From: Nematopogon swammerdamellus
Taxonomy: Eukaryota > Arthropoda > Insecta > Lepidoptera > Adelidae
Direction: 5' to 3'
DNA: 64,000 nt
Assembly (NCBI GenBank): GCA_946902875.1
Contig: OX336343.1
Location: 3,138,754 to 3,202,753 of the forward strand
In this document: positions 49,452 to 58,795 of the stretch, piece by piece
Layout: the number at the start of each line of letters is the position of its first letter
How positions within the stretch are numbered: the first letter of the stretch is position 1
Notes under the pieces: model-generated
The model's database searches: none
What the model was told of the DNA's origin: nothing
Seen by the model: only the letters and a program-made list of their open reading frames with translations
Made by a program: the position numbers and the translations under genes

Positions 49452-49856
49452 GAGGGAGAGGGAGAGGGAGAGGGAGAGGGAGAGGGAGAGGGAGAGGGAG
49501 AGGGAGAGGGAGAGGGAGAGGGAGAGGGAGAGGGAGAGGGAGAGGGAGAGGGAGAGGGAGAGGGAGAGGGAGAGGGAGAGGGAGAGGGAGAGGGAGAGGG
49601 AGAGGGAGAGGGAGAGGGAGAGGGAGAGGGAGAGGGAGAGGGAGAGGGAGAGGGAGAGGGAGAGGGAGAGGGAGAGGGAGAGGGAGAGGGAGAGGGAGAG
49701 GGAGAGGGAGAGGGAGAGGGAGAGGGAGAGGGAGAGGGAGAGGGAGAGGGAGAGGGAGAGGGAGAGGGAGAGGGAGAGGGAGAGGGAGAGGGAGAGGGAG
49801 AGGGAGAGGGAGAGGGAGAGGGAGAGGGAGAGGGAGAGGGAGAGGGAGAGGGAGAA
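49452..49856 (+). repeat. Hexanucleotide array (GGGAGA)n
   Basis: About 67 near-perfect GAGGGA units. The plus frame 49251-49874 is open as alternating Glu-Gly only because 6 is a multiple of 3. Confidence 0.97.
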
Positions 49857-50213
49857 ACGGAAACAGAGTGTTAAAGATTGTATTTGAATATCGGTTTTTT
49901 TAAAGGAAAATCATAATTATAGCTACTCAAAACAAATAAATGGGGGGGGGGGGGGGAGGGGGGATGGGTGTGACGGTGGCCTCGCCCTTAGTTACTTACT
50001 TTCTTCGTGGAGGTTTATTGTATTCCAGAATGCAGCTTAGCCTGAAGCCTCGCCGTTAGTTACGGGAGAGGGAGAGGGAGAAACGGAAACGGGGTGTTAA
50101 AGATTGTATTTGAATATCGGTTTTTTTAAAGGAAAATCATAATTATAGCTACTCAAAACAAATAAATGGGGGGGGGGGGGGGGGGGGAGGGAGGATGGGT
50201 GTGACGGTGGCCT
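49857..50213 (+). repeat. ~228-bp duplication with poly(G)
   Basis: GTTAAAGATTGTATTTGAAT, CATAATTATAGCTACTCAAA and ATAAATGGGGGG...GATGGGTGTGACGGTGGCCT occur at about 49869-49983 and again at 50096-50213. The second is preceded by a short relic of the hexamer (GAGGGAGAGGGAGAAACGG). Poly(G) runs are about 15 and 21 long. Confidence 0.9.
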
Positions 50214-50575
50214 CGCCCTCAGTTACTTACTTTCTTTGAGAAGGTTTATAGTCTTCCTAAACGCAGCTCGGCCTTCAGCCTCGCTCTTTGTTACTTACTT
50301 TCATCGAAAAAGTTTATCCTCTTCCTGAACGCAGCTCGGCCTTCGGCCTCGCCCTTAATTACTTTCTTTCTTAGAGATGGTTTATCGTCTTCCTGAACAC
50401 AGCTCGGCCTTCGGCCTCGCCCTCAGTTACTTACTTTCTTCAAGAAGGTTTATAGTCTTCTTGAACGAAGCTCGGCCTTCGGCCTCGCTCTTTGTTACTT
50501 ACTTTCTTCGGGAAGGTTTATAGTTTTCCTGAACGCAGCTCGGCCTTCGGCCTCGCCCTCAGTTACTTACTGTCT
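50214..50575 (+). repeat. Tandem array, ~65-bp unit
   Basis: GAACGCAGCTCGGCCTTCGG (with variants) recurs about every 63-66 bp six times, with TTACTTACTTTCTTC and GAAGGTTTATAGTCTTCCT in each unit. CTCGGCCTTCGGCCTCG is a hairpin in each. The same CTCGGCCTTCGGCC hairpin is found in family H (39799, 40433). Confidence 0.9.
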
Positions 50576-50622
50576 TCTTTGAAATACGAATTTCACGCGA
50601 GCGGAGCCACGGGCTCAGCTAT

Positions 50623-51661
50623 ATTTCTATAAACTTTCACTTTCATTTTATATAAAACCTACTGTAATTACAATAAACATAGATTTATTAATAGGAGTTG
50701 TAAATTATATAACGAAATTTTCCATACTGTAGACATATTTAACTCAAAATTAGGTAGTTTTAAGAAACAGTGTTTAACTGTTTATCTTTGTGCACAGAAA
50801 TTAATTTGCTCTAGGTTCTTAAAATTTAATTACTATTATTATAATTTTTTTTTTTTTTTTTGCATATATTTCACTTCTTTTATTTTATTTTTCATGATAA
50901 ACTAGTGTTGAAAACATGTTTCCTAATTGTGGAAACTTTACTGGTTAATGTTATTACTTTATGTTTATTTAATTTAAGATATTTATAACTGTGTGTTTCC
51001 CAATAAATAAATAAAATAAAATAAAAAAATAAAATAAAATGGTTTGGAGCAATAAATTATTTTCTATCGATCTATCTAAAAATTATTATTATTAATTTAT
51101 TTTTTAGGTTTAGCTTATCATTTTTAAGGTAGTTTAAGATTGTTCGTTAGTTTAATATAATAGATTTATATTTTATGTAATTTAATATAGGTTTTTGTTG
51201 TTTGTTTTTTTTTTTACTTGTAAACTGTAATATATTTTAAATACATATCAAACATTAAAATAACTATCAAAAGGGGCATTTTCAAATGTTCCTAGAACAC
51301 TTGCTGCATTACCCCGCTGGATGGCAAATACATATCTAAACATTATACTAGCGCTATGTACGTACAAATAATTACTTTTACGGAATTTTTTCTTCTCTTC
51401 ACATGCGCACGGTGAAAAACTCGCCCCCCCCCCTAATGAAACTTCTAGATCCGCCCCTTCAGTGATGTAAGCGAAGGTACAAGGGACGCTTACCTCGTTG
51501 CGGTTTCCGGTGGTATGCGGTTGAGGTTAATGTGTTGGAAACGTGTATTTTTGGCGCCAATGTGCTTATCTCCGTGCACCGTTATAGGTCTTTTGTGTAG
51601 CCGAAAAAAAAAGATTAGATTAGTCAAACGGTGCAAAGTCTTATGCTAAAAGTTAGGACTA
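50623..51661. other. AT-rich, two LINE-type tails
   Basis: TTCCCAATAAATAAATAAAATAAA (about 50998) and GGAGCAATAAATTATTTTCT then ATCGATCTATCTA (about 51047, LINE beta end) look like 3' ends of truncated LINEs. A short C-run lies at 51425. No coding feature. Confidence 0.5.
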
Positions 51662-51972
51662 GTTTAAGTAAAAACAAGTGGGAGTCGGACTCGCGCACCG
51701 AGGTTTCCGGACCACAAAATAAAAACATTAAAAAAGAAAACACGTTTCTTGTATGGGAACCCGAATTAATTTTTTACTTTTTCTATTTTTTATTATTTGT
51801 TGTTATATCCGCCATCATAACACATACTCTGTGAAATTTCAACGGACTAGGTACCTATTACGGTTCAAAAGATACAGCCCTCGGACAGACGGACGGACGG
51901 AAAGACGGACAGACAGACAGACGGCGTAGGCTTAGTAATAGGCTTCCGTACGGGATACGGAACCGTAAAAAT
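51662..51972 (+). mobile_element. Family C element, near-complete
   Basis: AAGTGGGAGTCGGACTCGCG, CACCGAGGTTTCCGGACC, GTTGTTATATCCGCCATCAT, ACGGTTCAAAAGATACAGCC, GACGGACGGACGG and GGCTTCCGTACGGGATACGG, then AACCGTAAAAA. Confidence 0.88.
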
Positions 51973-52219
51973 TATCGAATTTAAAGATGAAAACTTTTCG
52001 ATGCAATACTTTTGTGATGGTCCAAAGTTTGGTCGTGTTGTTTCTAGAATAGAATATTTATCGATATAGTTATCTTACATTGGGTGATTTTGTTACCATA
52101 CTGTAACTTTCAGGGGATTAATCCGTAAGAAAAACTAAGTACGTATTAATTTACCTTTGCCTTGTCCTGTATTTCTTGTTTCTTTCCGTGTATTGTTCTT
52201 CTTTAAATTGTGTGCAATA
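51973..52219. other. Unassigned
   Basis: Nothing recognised. Confidence 0.4.
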
Positions 52220-52600
52220 TTCTGTTACCGTCTGTTCTGTTCTGTTCTCTTACCTTCTGTTCTGTTCTGTTCTATTCTGTTACCTTCTGTTCTTTTCTGT
52301 TCTGTTACCTTATGTTCTATTCTGTTCTGTTACCTTCTGTTCTGTTCTGTTCTGTTACCTTCTGTTCTGTTATGTTCTGTTACCTTAAGTTCCATTCTGT
52401 TCTGTTACCTTCTGTTCTGTTCTGTTCTGTTCTGTTACCTTCTGTTTTGTTCTGTTCTGTTCTGTTACCTTCTATTCTGTTCTGTTACCTTCTGTTCTGT
52501 TCTGTTACCTTCTGTTCTGTTACCTTCTGTTCTGTTCTATTCTGTTCTGTTCTGTTCTGTTACCTTCTGTTCTGTTCTGTTCTATTCTATTCCTAACACT
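52220..52600 (+). repeat. Pentanucleotide array (TTCTG/TTACC)
   Basis: TTCTG repeats punctuated by TTACC about every 20-45 bases (TTCTGTTCTGTTACCTTCTG). All three plus frames are open (Ser/Val/Leu/Phe/Cys-rich) because the 5-bp unit cycles through all frames without stops. Not a gene. Confidence 0.95.
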
Positions 52601-53039
52601 AAATTTATAGGTCGGGTGTCAGGGATTATAAAGGCGGTAATTCCGGAATATCGTTGTAATTAATTGTAGGCAGTCTTTATACAGGAATAAATTTGAATTA
52701 AATTAAACGCTCGCGACAAACGGATCCTTAATCTGTGTAAGGGAACGATGAGGCTTTGAGAGAAGTCAACGTATATTTTCGTTCAATTTAAGGCTCAAAA
52801 ATGTATGTTTCTGGTGGTTTCTGGTGACGACAATTCTACTCGACTTGCGGCAATGCCTAAGGGGCAACAGTATCAAAAAGTTCGTTTTAAGTTGATTCTA
52901 CTGGCAAACCACGCAGTTTGTTGTTGATAAAATTATATCTGAATCAATTAATAAGCGTAAAACGTAACTCGATTTAAAAAAAAATCACGAAATATGCTCT
53001 AGAAAATTCGAAAATTCAATTCGGACTGTTCGAAAATGC
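52601..53039. other. Unassigned
   Basis: Nothing recognised. Confidence 0.4.
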
Positions 53040-53208
53040 AAACGGCTATGTAAATAGTTTGTATTTTCCGTCCAGTTCAGTGTAGCCGGCACGACCGAGG
53101 GGAGGCACTGACGTGGCACCAAATTCACCCGGTGTTATGGGCTGACATCATGGATGTTGTAGGTGATGTAAGCCAACCGTGTCAGTTTCCATAAAAAAAA
53201 AAAAAAAA
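53040..53208 (+). mobile_element. SINE A, 3' half
   Basis: AACGGCTATGTAAATAGTTT, CCAGTTCAGTGTAGCCGGCA, GACGTGGCACCAAATTCACC, TTATGGGCTGACATCATGGA and CCGTGTCAGTTTCCATAAAA. Confidence 0.9.
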
Positions 53209-53703
53209 CTTATGTAAAGCCTACCTCTGTTGCCACAATGTTGTTTAATATTTTTCCCTATTAACTTATTATTGTTCAATAATATTTTCAGCGTGCAAAA
53301 TCTCGCTCATAGAAGACAAAGCTATATTCTGACCTCATTCCCAGAAGCAGATATAAAACAGACCAAAATAATCACCTCGATCGTATAATGTTTCCTGGAA
53401 TTAATTTCCTAAGAATATTGGTAGCGAAAATATGTTTTCACATTAGCAATTTCTTCGGCCATTAATAGATAAAAATAATGGACTTCATATTGGGCAGAGA
53501 AGGCCATTATTCCTTCTTTATGGCCACATCGCAATAGAAATGGTCTAGATAGGCTTGGCTTGGCGCAGACGAATGCGTTTCAGTCTCGCATGTTGGGTCG
53601 TCTGAAATGAGGGCCAGTTAATTGAGAACTGCCGACGTGGACTATACAAATAGGCGGTGCCTGTGACAAAATTGACATTTTGTAGGTTGACATTGACAAT
53701 TAA
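53209..53703. other. Unassigned
   Basis: Nothing recognised. Confidence 0.4.
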
Positions 53704-53830
53704 AAAAAATGGAAACTGACACGGTTGGCTACATCACCTGCAACATCCGTGATGTCAGCCAATAACACCGGGTGAACTAGGTGCCATGTCAGTGCTTCCC
53801 TCAATTTCATGTCGGATATACACTGAACTG
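53704..53830 (-). mobile_element. SINE A, 3' half
   Basis: AAATGGAAACTGACACGGTT, CATCCGTGATGTCAGCCAAT, GGTGCCATGTCAGTGCTTCC, CTCAATTTCATGTCGG and ACACTGAACTGGA. This is the GACATGAAAT subfamily (versus GCACGACCGAA). Confidence 0.85.
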
Positions 53831-53834
53831 GAAT

Positions 53835-53942
53835 ATATCAAATCAAATCAAATCACTCATTGGTGCGCGCCGACCCAATTCGAACCTCGGACCTCTCCCA
53901 AGAGAAGCCGACGCCCAGACCACTCGGCCACCCGCCGCCTAT
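53835..53942 (-). mobile_element. tRNA-derived SINE head (Ser/Leu-type A box)
   Basis: On the minus strand: GGCGGGTGGCCGAGTGGTCT (A box TGGCCGAGTGG), GCGTCGGCTTCTCTTGGGAG and AGGTCCGAGGTTCGAATTGG (B box GGTTCGAAT), ending with TGATTTGATTTGATTTG-type repeats. The A-to-B spacing fits a tRNA, but the acceptor stem does not pair, so it is a polymerase III-type SINE and not a tRNA gene. Confidence 0.65.
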
Positions 53943-53944
53943 GT

Positions 53945-54165
53945 TTTTTGTTTATTGTTTATTTATCCTCTCTTGGCAGTACGCTGCGCTAACATTTGTC
54001 ATATTGTAATTGGCCATACGCCTTGCATAAAACAATGTACCTACTGTAACTGATATTGGCTGTATGTTTTCTTAATAATAAATAAATAAAAAATAAATAA
54101 ATAAATATTTACATTGTAACATTCCGCCAGTTCGATTATAACAGCGAAGAAGAACAGACAAGACA
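53945..54165 (+). repeat. Family K repeat, expanded
   Basis: TTTGTTTATTGTTTATTTAT, CCTCTCTTGGCAGTACGCTG, then about 95 bp of inserted sequence with an AATAAATAAATAAA run, then ACATTGTAACATTCCGCCAG and ACAGCGAAGAAGAAC. Confidence 0.6.
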
Positions 54166-54237
54166 TTTTTTGAATGGAATTGGGAATGAATGACTTTTGA
54201 AGATTGAATGCCGTATAATGGGTATTGAACTCACTTG

Positions 54238-54286
54238 AAATCGTCTGTGACTTAGAGACTCCATGTCTCTAAGTCACAGACGATTT
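54238..54286. repeat. Perfect inverted repeat, 21-bp arms
   Basis: AAATCGTCTGTGACTTAGAG(A), loop CTCCATG, (T)CTCTAAGTCACAGACGATTT. No clear direct repeats flank it. In RNA it would form a strong stem-loop. Confidence 0.9.
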
Positions 54287-54317
54287 GTATGGTCACTCAG
54301 TCTGTTTTTTTTAATTT

Positions 54318-54447
54318 TTTTTTTTATGGAAACTGACACATTTGGCTACATCACCTACAACGTCCGTGATGTCAGCCCATAACACCGGGTGAACTAGGTG
54401 CTATGTCAGTGCTTCCACCTTTGATCGTGCCGGCTACACTGAACTGT
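54318..54447 (-). mobile_element. SINE A, 3' half
   Basis: TTTTTATGGAAACTGACACA, CGTCCGTGATGTCAGCCCAT, GGGTGAACTAGGTGCTATGT and CGTGCCGGCTACACTGAACT. It abuts LINE alpha. Confidence 0.85.
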
Positions 54448-54454
54448 TCTACAT

Positions 54455-54830
54455 ATACTATCATGGACGCTGCTCGGAGGAACTTGCTTCCCTTATTCCT
54501 TGCCATCCAACCTGCACTCGCCGCAGAGAGACTGAGCACCATTTTGTTTTTGACATTGGTCTTTTAAAACCCATCGGTTTTCAAAATCGTTTCTTTGTCG
54601 CACCGCTAGGGTGTGGAACTGTCTCCCGGCGAGTTTGTTTCTCGAATCCTTTAACCTGGGTGTCTTCAAATGTCGTATCAACGGGTTAGACAGCCTAGCA
54701 ACAGTCCGCAAATCTGCTGGCATGGCGCCTCACTGAGCGTGCTTTCGCGAGGAGAGGGGTTTTTGGCTCTGTCGACTGTACCATTGGTCCCTCGACACAG
54801 CTACCCATGTTGGTATACATAAAACAATCT
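54455..54830 (+). pseudogene. LINE alpha ORF2 C-terminus and 3' UTR
   Basis: After a disturbed start (GCTCGGAGGAACTTGCTTCC, then RRETEHHFVF-like sequence with indels), the plus frame reads RVWNCLPASLFLESFNLGVF, KCRINGLDSLATVRKSAGMA, PH and a TGA at 54733-54735. This is a Jockey/CR1-type ORF2 end (WN.LP...F......FK.R.N). The 3' UTR runs GCGTGCTTTCGCGAGGAGAG, TTTGGCTCTGTCGACTGTAC, CATTGGTCCCTCGACACAGC and TACCCATGTTGGTATACATA, then AAA. It is the best copy for defining the LINE alpha tail borrowed by SINE E. Truncated and dead. Confidence 0.85.
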
Positions 54831-54834
54831 TTTA

Positions 54835-55184
54835 AGTGCGAGTTTTACTCGCGCACGGAGGTTTCCGTATCTATCCGCTATTATCCGCCTATCTTTTGTC
54901 TTTCAACAATGCAATGTATAAAAGCCTATGGCGCCATCTATTATTCAATAGTGTGACTAATCGATTTTTCGGACGTTTCTTGTATGGGAGCCCCCCTTAA
55001 CTTTTAACATTTTCTTATTTTTCTTATTTGTTGTTATATCCGCCATAATAACACATATTCTGTGAAAATTTCAACGGGCTTCCTATATTATGGTTCAAGA
55101 GATACAGCCCTCGGACAGACGGACGGACGGACGGACGGTGGAGGCTTAGTAATAGGCTTCCGTACGGGATACGGAAATCTAAAA
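54835..55184 (+). mobile_element. Family C element
   Basis: AAGTGCGAGTTTTACTCGCG, CACGGAGGTTTCCGTATC, CGCCATCTATTATTCAATAG, TTTCTTGTATGGGAGCCCCC, GTTGTTATATCCGCCATAAT, GACGGACGGACGGACGG and TTCCGTACGGGATACGGAAA. Confidence 0.88.
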
Positions 55185-55437
55185 AACTCACCGTAACAGA
55201 GACAAGAGGGCTGTGTGAACAATTATGGTTTGTCAAGCAGTAGTATCGTGTATGGCGCTCGGGTGAAAGTCGGCGACAGGGCCTTATCGCTCGCCCAACT
55301 GATTTACGAATCACGGAATGGCCCTGCGCAGCGCGATTCTCTTCTGTTCGGGGATTAGCCTGCCCTCGTGGAAATATATACATAGAAGTGTCATTACAAT
55401 TTTGGAAGAGGCGTTATAGACGTGCGTCCAGGACTTG
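55185..55437. other. Unassigned
   Basis: Nothing recognised. A 119-codon minus frame that runs through here and into the C element is not a gene. Confidence 0.4.
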
Positions 55438-55530
55438 ACAGTTTCGGTAGCTCTGAGGTGCGATCGGTCCACTGTCGGTCGTGATCATAAGCACACCTGG
55501 GCGCAGTCAGTACTTGGATGGGTTACCTGA
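55438..55530 (+). mobile_element. SINE A head only
   Basis: CAGTTTCGGTAGCTCTGAGG, then ATAAGCACACCTGGGCGCAG and TCAGTACTTGGATGGGTTAC. The 5S-like core is kept and the body is missing. Confidence 0.7.
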
Positions 55531-55649
55531 ATATAAATCTGAATAAATCTGAAATCAGTGGAAATCAGTAAACTAAGGACCGATCAGGCCATATCTGGAT
55601 AAGTCTCGATTAAAATTTAACTGTCCGTTAAAATGCCATTTCTCATACA

Positions 55650-55992
55650 GTCAGCCTCGGTAGCTCAGTGGTGCGGTCGGTCGACTGTTAAGCAACCCTG
55701 AGTTCGGCCAGTACCTTGGATGGGTTACCGCTGGGCCGTTGGAGGCTGATCGTGGTTCCACGTAAAACTATAGGCTTCCATTCTTACCTTACTAGGTGGT
55801 AGGGTTTAATCCGCATCCATTGGTACCACCGCCATTGAATGAAGATCGGTTAAAACGGCTATGTAATAGTTCGTGTTTTCCATTCGGTTCAGTGTAGCCG
55901 GCACGACCGAAGAGAATCACTGACATGGCACCTATTTCACCAAGGTGTTATGGGATGACATCGCGGGCAGCCAACCGTGTCAGTTTAAAAAA
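55650..55992 (+). mobile_element. SINE A, full length
   Basis: GTCAGCCTCGGTAGCTCAGT, TGTTAAGCAACCCTGAG, CAGTACCTTGGATGGGTTAC (5S-like), GCCGTTGGAGGCTGATCGTG, CTTACTAGGTGGTAGGG, GCACGACCGAAGAGAATCAC, CACCAAGGTGTTATGGGATG and CCAACCGTGTCAGTTTAAAA. A short deletion lies before the tail. Confidence 0.9.
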
Positions 55993-56024
55993 ACATTATA
56001 GATGATTATTTAAGCCATGTACTA

Positions 56025-56150
56025 AGTTACAGGCTAGCCGCCTTTCACCTTGGCACGGTCCTTCCACCGAGTCTTGCAGCAGGTGGGTCTTCGTGCCTTA
56101 CTGGCTGCTTAATAGTTATCTTGTCCGAATACTTTGCTGAACGTGGTCGT
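56025..56150 (-). repeat. Repeat family B fragment
   Basis: GCCGCCTTTCACCTTGGCAC, GGTCCTTCCACCGAGTCTTG, GGTGGGTCTTCGTGCCTTAC and TGTCCGAATACTTTGCTGAA. Confidence 0.75.
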
Positions 56151-56200
56151 GCAGTCGACAGAGCCAAAATCACCTGTCCTCGCGAAACCAACTTTCAAGC
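56148..56200 (-). mobile_element. LINE alpha 3' UTR fragment
   Basis: GTGCAGTCGACAGAGCCAAA, ATCACCTGTCCTCGCGAAAC, which is the complement of the 3' UTR start at 54738. Confidence 0.65.
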
Positions 56201-56204
56201 GAAT

Positions 56205-56825
56205 ATCAAATCAAATCAAAATATACTTTATTGTACACCATAAAAAGGAACACAACAGGCGAGCTTAATGCAAAGTAGCATTCTTTACAAACTAACCTTT
56301 GAGATGTGGTGAAGCTGATAGGGCGCGGACAATGCAGTGCAAGAGAGAAGCTTGAAAAATAAAACTATTAATTATATGGACACAAACGTATACAGATACA
56401 TACCTAAAATAAATACTATAAGGTACGTACATAATAGATTCATGCATAAACTACATATATGTACACTTTTTATTTTATAATATAAAACCAACTGAATAGA
56501 AGTTACAAGAACGTAATTAAGTGAAATTTATGTTACACGTCGCCATCAGAATCAGATAGAAACAGTTTGCGAATACGTTCTCTAAACATGTGGATAGTAG
56601 TGGAGCGCCGTACCTGTTCAGTCAAATGATTCCACATGCGAGCCGCATTGACTGTAAATGAGTCCATGTAAAGCGAACTAGAGTGAGTTGGTATTGCTAG
56701 AAGTAGATTGTCAGATGATCTCAGAGAGAGACCATGGGAACGAAGGAACTCAAACCGCTCACTCAGGTATTTAGGAGCAGCAGGGTCATTCAGTGTGAAT
56801 ATGTTGATCCGTTCTTGATTTATAA
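56205..56825 (-). pseudogene. LINE gamma ORF2 C-terminus and 3' UTR
   Basis: The minus frame reads RINIFTLNDPAAPKYLSERF, EFLRSHGLSLRSSDNLLLAI, PTHSSSLYMDSFTVNAARMW, NHLTEQVRRSTTIHMFRERI and RKLFLSDSDGDV, with stop at 56533-56535. The N..A..WN.L......S.....F..R.R segment marks it as the C-terminus of a Jockey/CR1-related reverse transcriptase. Over 90 codons are intact, then the frame breaks near 56825. The 3' UTR (about 330 bp) ends with GTTGTGTTCCTTTTTATGGT, ACAATAAAGTATA and a TTTGATTTGATTTGA repeat at 56206-56222. 5'-truncated. Confidence 0.85.
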
Positions 56826-57084
56826 GCGAACATACATACGGCAGAAGTTAGATCTTATAAGATGTGTAAAATTGCCGTTTCTAAGTGAGTATTTTTATGT
56901 CTTGTCCTATACGCACGGCTGTAAGTGCGCACATATTTCGGCCGAGCCAATCGTCATTTCTTCTCAGCGGTCCATTCCATGGAGTACCTATACATATATA
57001 AAATGTGACATCTGTTCTTTGGTTCTATACATTTGGAAATACTTACATAGCTTACGATTAAACATTATGTGATTTTTCATAGCA
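56826..57084. other. Unassigned, possibly upstream LINE gamma
   Basis: Out-of-frame pieces such as GRMYVRL may extend the ORF2 remnant. Otherwise nothing. Confidence 0.35.
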
Positions 57085-57420
57085 TTGTTTTATTCTAAAG
57101 CGGCGGTGGTTACCGTAGCTAACCACGTAATTCCCAAGAGTCAAACCCAAACCAAAGCAACAAAAACAACAACAACATTGGACACCGGATGGCTGTGGCC
57201 CGAAGAGACGACGACGACCGTTCGAGTCACGGCTTGGAGTAACCATGTCCTAAACTGGCGGCCGTGGACAGGAAAACAAAGAGTGGGAAGACCACCCGCC
57301 GGCTGGGACGACATCAAGCACGTCGGCGGAAAGCAGTGGTTCCGTATCGCTCAAGGACGGGAGAACTAGAGGAAATTTGGAGAGGCGTATGTCGAGCAGT
57401 GGACGCTCACATGCTGACTG
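57085..57420 (+). pseudogene. RTE-like LINE (delta) ORF2 C-terminus
   Basis: The plus frame reads TTTTVRVTAWSNHVLNWRPW, TGKQRVGRPPAGWDDIKHVG and GKQWFRIAQGREN, then a stop. Continuing in another frame gives FGEAYVEQWTLTC-like sequence. RPW.G...VGRPP..W.DDI..V.G..W is the RTE ORF2 tail. The Thr-rich stretch before it comes from an AACAACAACA run. It is followed by a CTGACTGACTAG end like that at 9760. Confidence 0.78.
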
Positions 57421-57479
57421 ACTAGTAGTATTAATAATACATCTCTCAGGAGGAGCGGAGTTTTATCGTACCTTAAAAT

Positions 57480-58795
57480 GGTTGTTAATAATGTGTCTTC
57501 CTGTCTTACTCTTATCAGCCAAAACACAATTTCAAATGTTTGTTCGCCAACCACTAGCCACTCTCAATTACCAACGTAATGAAAACTAAGCTTCTGCCGC
57601 GAGTTTTCTCGTAACTCCCAAGTCCACCGTCTCCTCGACCTCATCGTGAATAGATGAGCCTTGTAATTGAAAATTGGAACAAATAGGTTACCTGTATATC
57701 TCGACTGATTGACTTCCTGTCTTCCTCTTATCAGCTAAAAGACAATTTCAAATGTGTGTACGCCAACCACTAGCCACTCTCAATTACCAACGTAATGAAA
57801 ACTAAGCTTCTGCCGCGAGTTTTCTCGTAACTCCCAAGTCCACCGTCTCCTCGACCTCATCGTGAATAGATGAGCCTTGTAATTGAAAATTGGAACAAAT
57901 AGGTTACCTGTATATCTCGACTGATTGACTTCCTGTCTTCCTCTTATCAGCTAAAAGACAATTTCAAATGTGTGTACGCCAACCACTAGCCACTCTCAAT
58001 TACCAACGTAATGAAAACTAAGCTTCTGCCGCGAGTTTTCTCGTAACTCCCAAGTCCACCGTCTCCTCGACCTCATCGTGAATAGATGAGCCTTGTAATT
58101 GAAAATTGGAACAAATAGGTTACCTGTATATCTCGACTGATTGACTTCCTGTCTTCCTCTTATCAGCTAAAAGACAATTTCAAATGTGTGTACGCCAACC
58201 ACTAGCCACTCTCAATTACCAACGTAATGAAAACTAAGCTCCTGCCGCGAGTTTTCTCGTAACTCCCAAGTCCACCGTCTCCTCGACCTCATCGTGAATA
58301 GATGAGGCTTGTAATTGAAGATTGGGACAAATAGGTTACCTGTATATCTCGACTGATTGACTTCCTGTCTTCCTCTTATCAGCCAAAACACAATTTCAAA
58401 TGTTTGTACGCCAACCACTAGACACTCACATTTCCAACCTAATGAAAACTAAGCTTCCGCCGCGAGTTTTCTCGTAACTCCCAAGTTCACCGTCTCCTCG
58501 ACCTCATCATGAATAGGTAGATGAGGCTTGTAATTGGAGAGTGGGAAAAATATGTAGGTTACCTGTATATCTCGAATGATTGACTTCCTGTCTTCCTCTT
58601 ATCAGCCAAAACACAATTTCAAATGTTTGTACGCCAACCACTAACCACTCTCAATTACCAACGTAATGAAAACTAAGCTTCTGCCGCGAGTTTTCTCGTA
58701 ACTCCCAAGTCCACCGTCTCCTCGACCTCATCGTGAATAGATGAGGCTTGTAATTGGAGAGTGGGACAAATAGGTTAATCTTTTGTCGCCCTCCC
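57480..58795 (+). repeat. Satellite, 216-bp monomer, about six copies
   Basis: AAGCTT (HindIII) within GAAAACTAAGCTTCTGCCGC recurs at 57588, 57804, 58020, (58236, changed to AAGCTC), 58451 and 58675: spacings 216, 216, 216, 215 and 224. Each unit has CTTCCTGTCTTCCTCTTATC, ACGCCAACCACTAGCCACTC, GAGTTTTCTCGTAACTCCCA, CCGTCTCCTCGACCTCATCG and TAGGTTACCTGTATATCTCG. Units 2-4 appear nearly identical and the outer ones diverge. Short frames inside are not genes. Confidence 0.95.

Larger units (their letters stand above)
49303..50622 (+). mobile_element. Helitron-like shell with expanded repeat interior
   Basis: The left end, ACCTTTAATAAAATCCAACG then TCTGCTTTCTGTCTGTCTG, matches the start of the 220-bp element at 38529. 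The right end, TTTCACGCGAGCGGAGCCAC then GGGCTCAGCT, matches its GC-rich 3' end. In between are a GGGAGA hexamer array, a ~228-bp duplication with poly(G) and six ~65-bp units, so the element appears enlarged from about 0.2 to 1.3 kb. The pairing of the two ends is an inference. Confidence 0.55.

Noticed and set aside
49251..49874. 207-codon Glu-Gly protein
   Set aside because: It is the translation of a GGGAGA hexamer array. The non-repeat flanks are only Helitron-like end sequence.
52157..52663. 168-codon Cys/Val/Leu/Phe frame
   Set aside because: Translation of the TTCTG/TTACC array. All three plus frames are open, as expected for a 5-bp repeat without stops.
53835..53942. tRNA gene on the minus strand
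   Set aside because: A and B boxes are present but the acceptor stem does not pair and a SINE-like tail follows.
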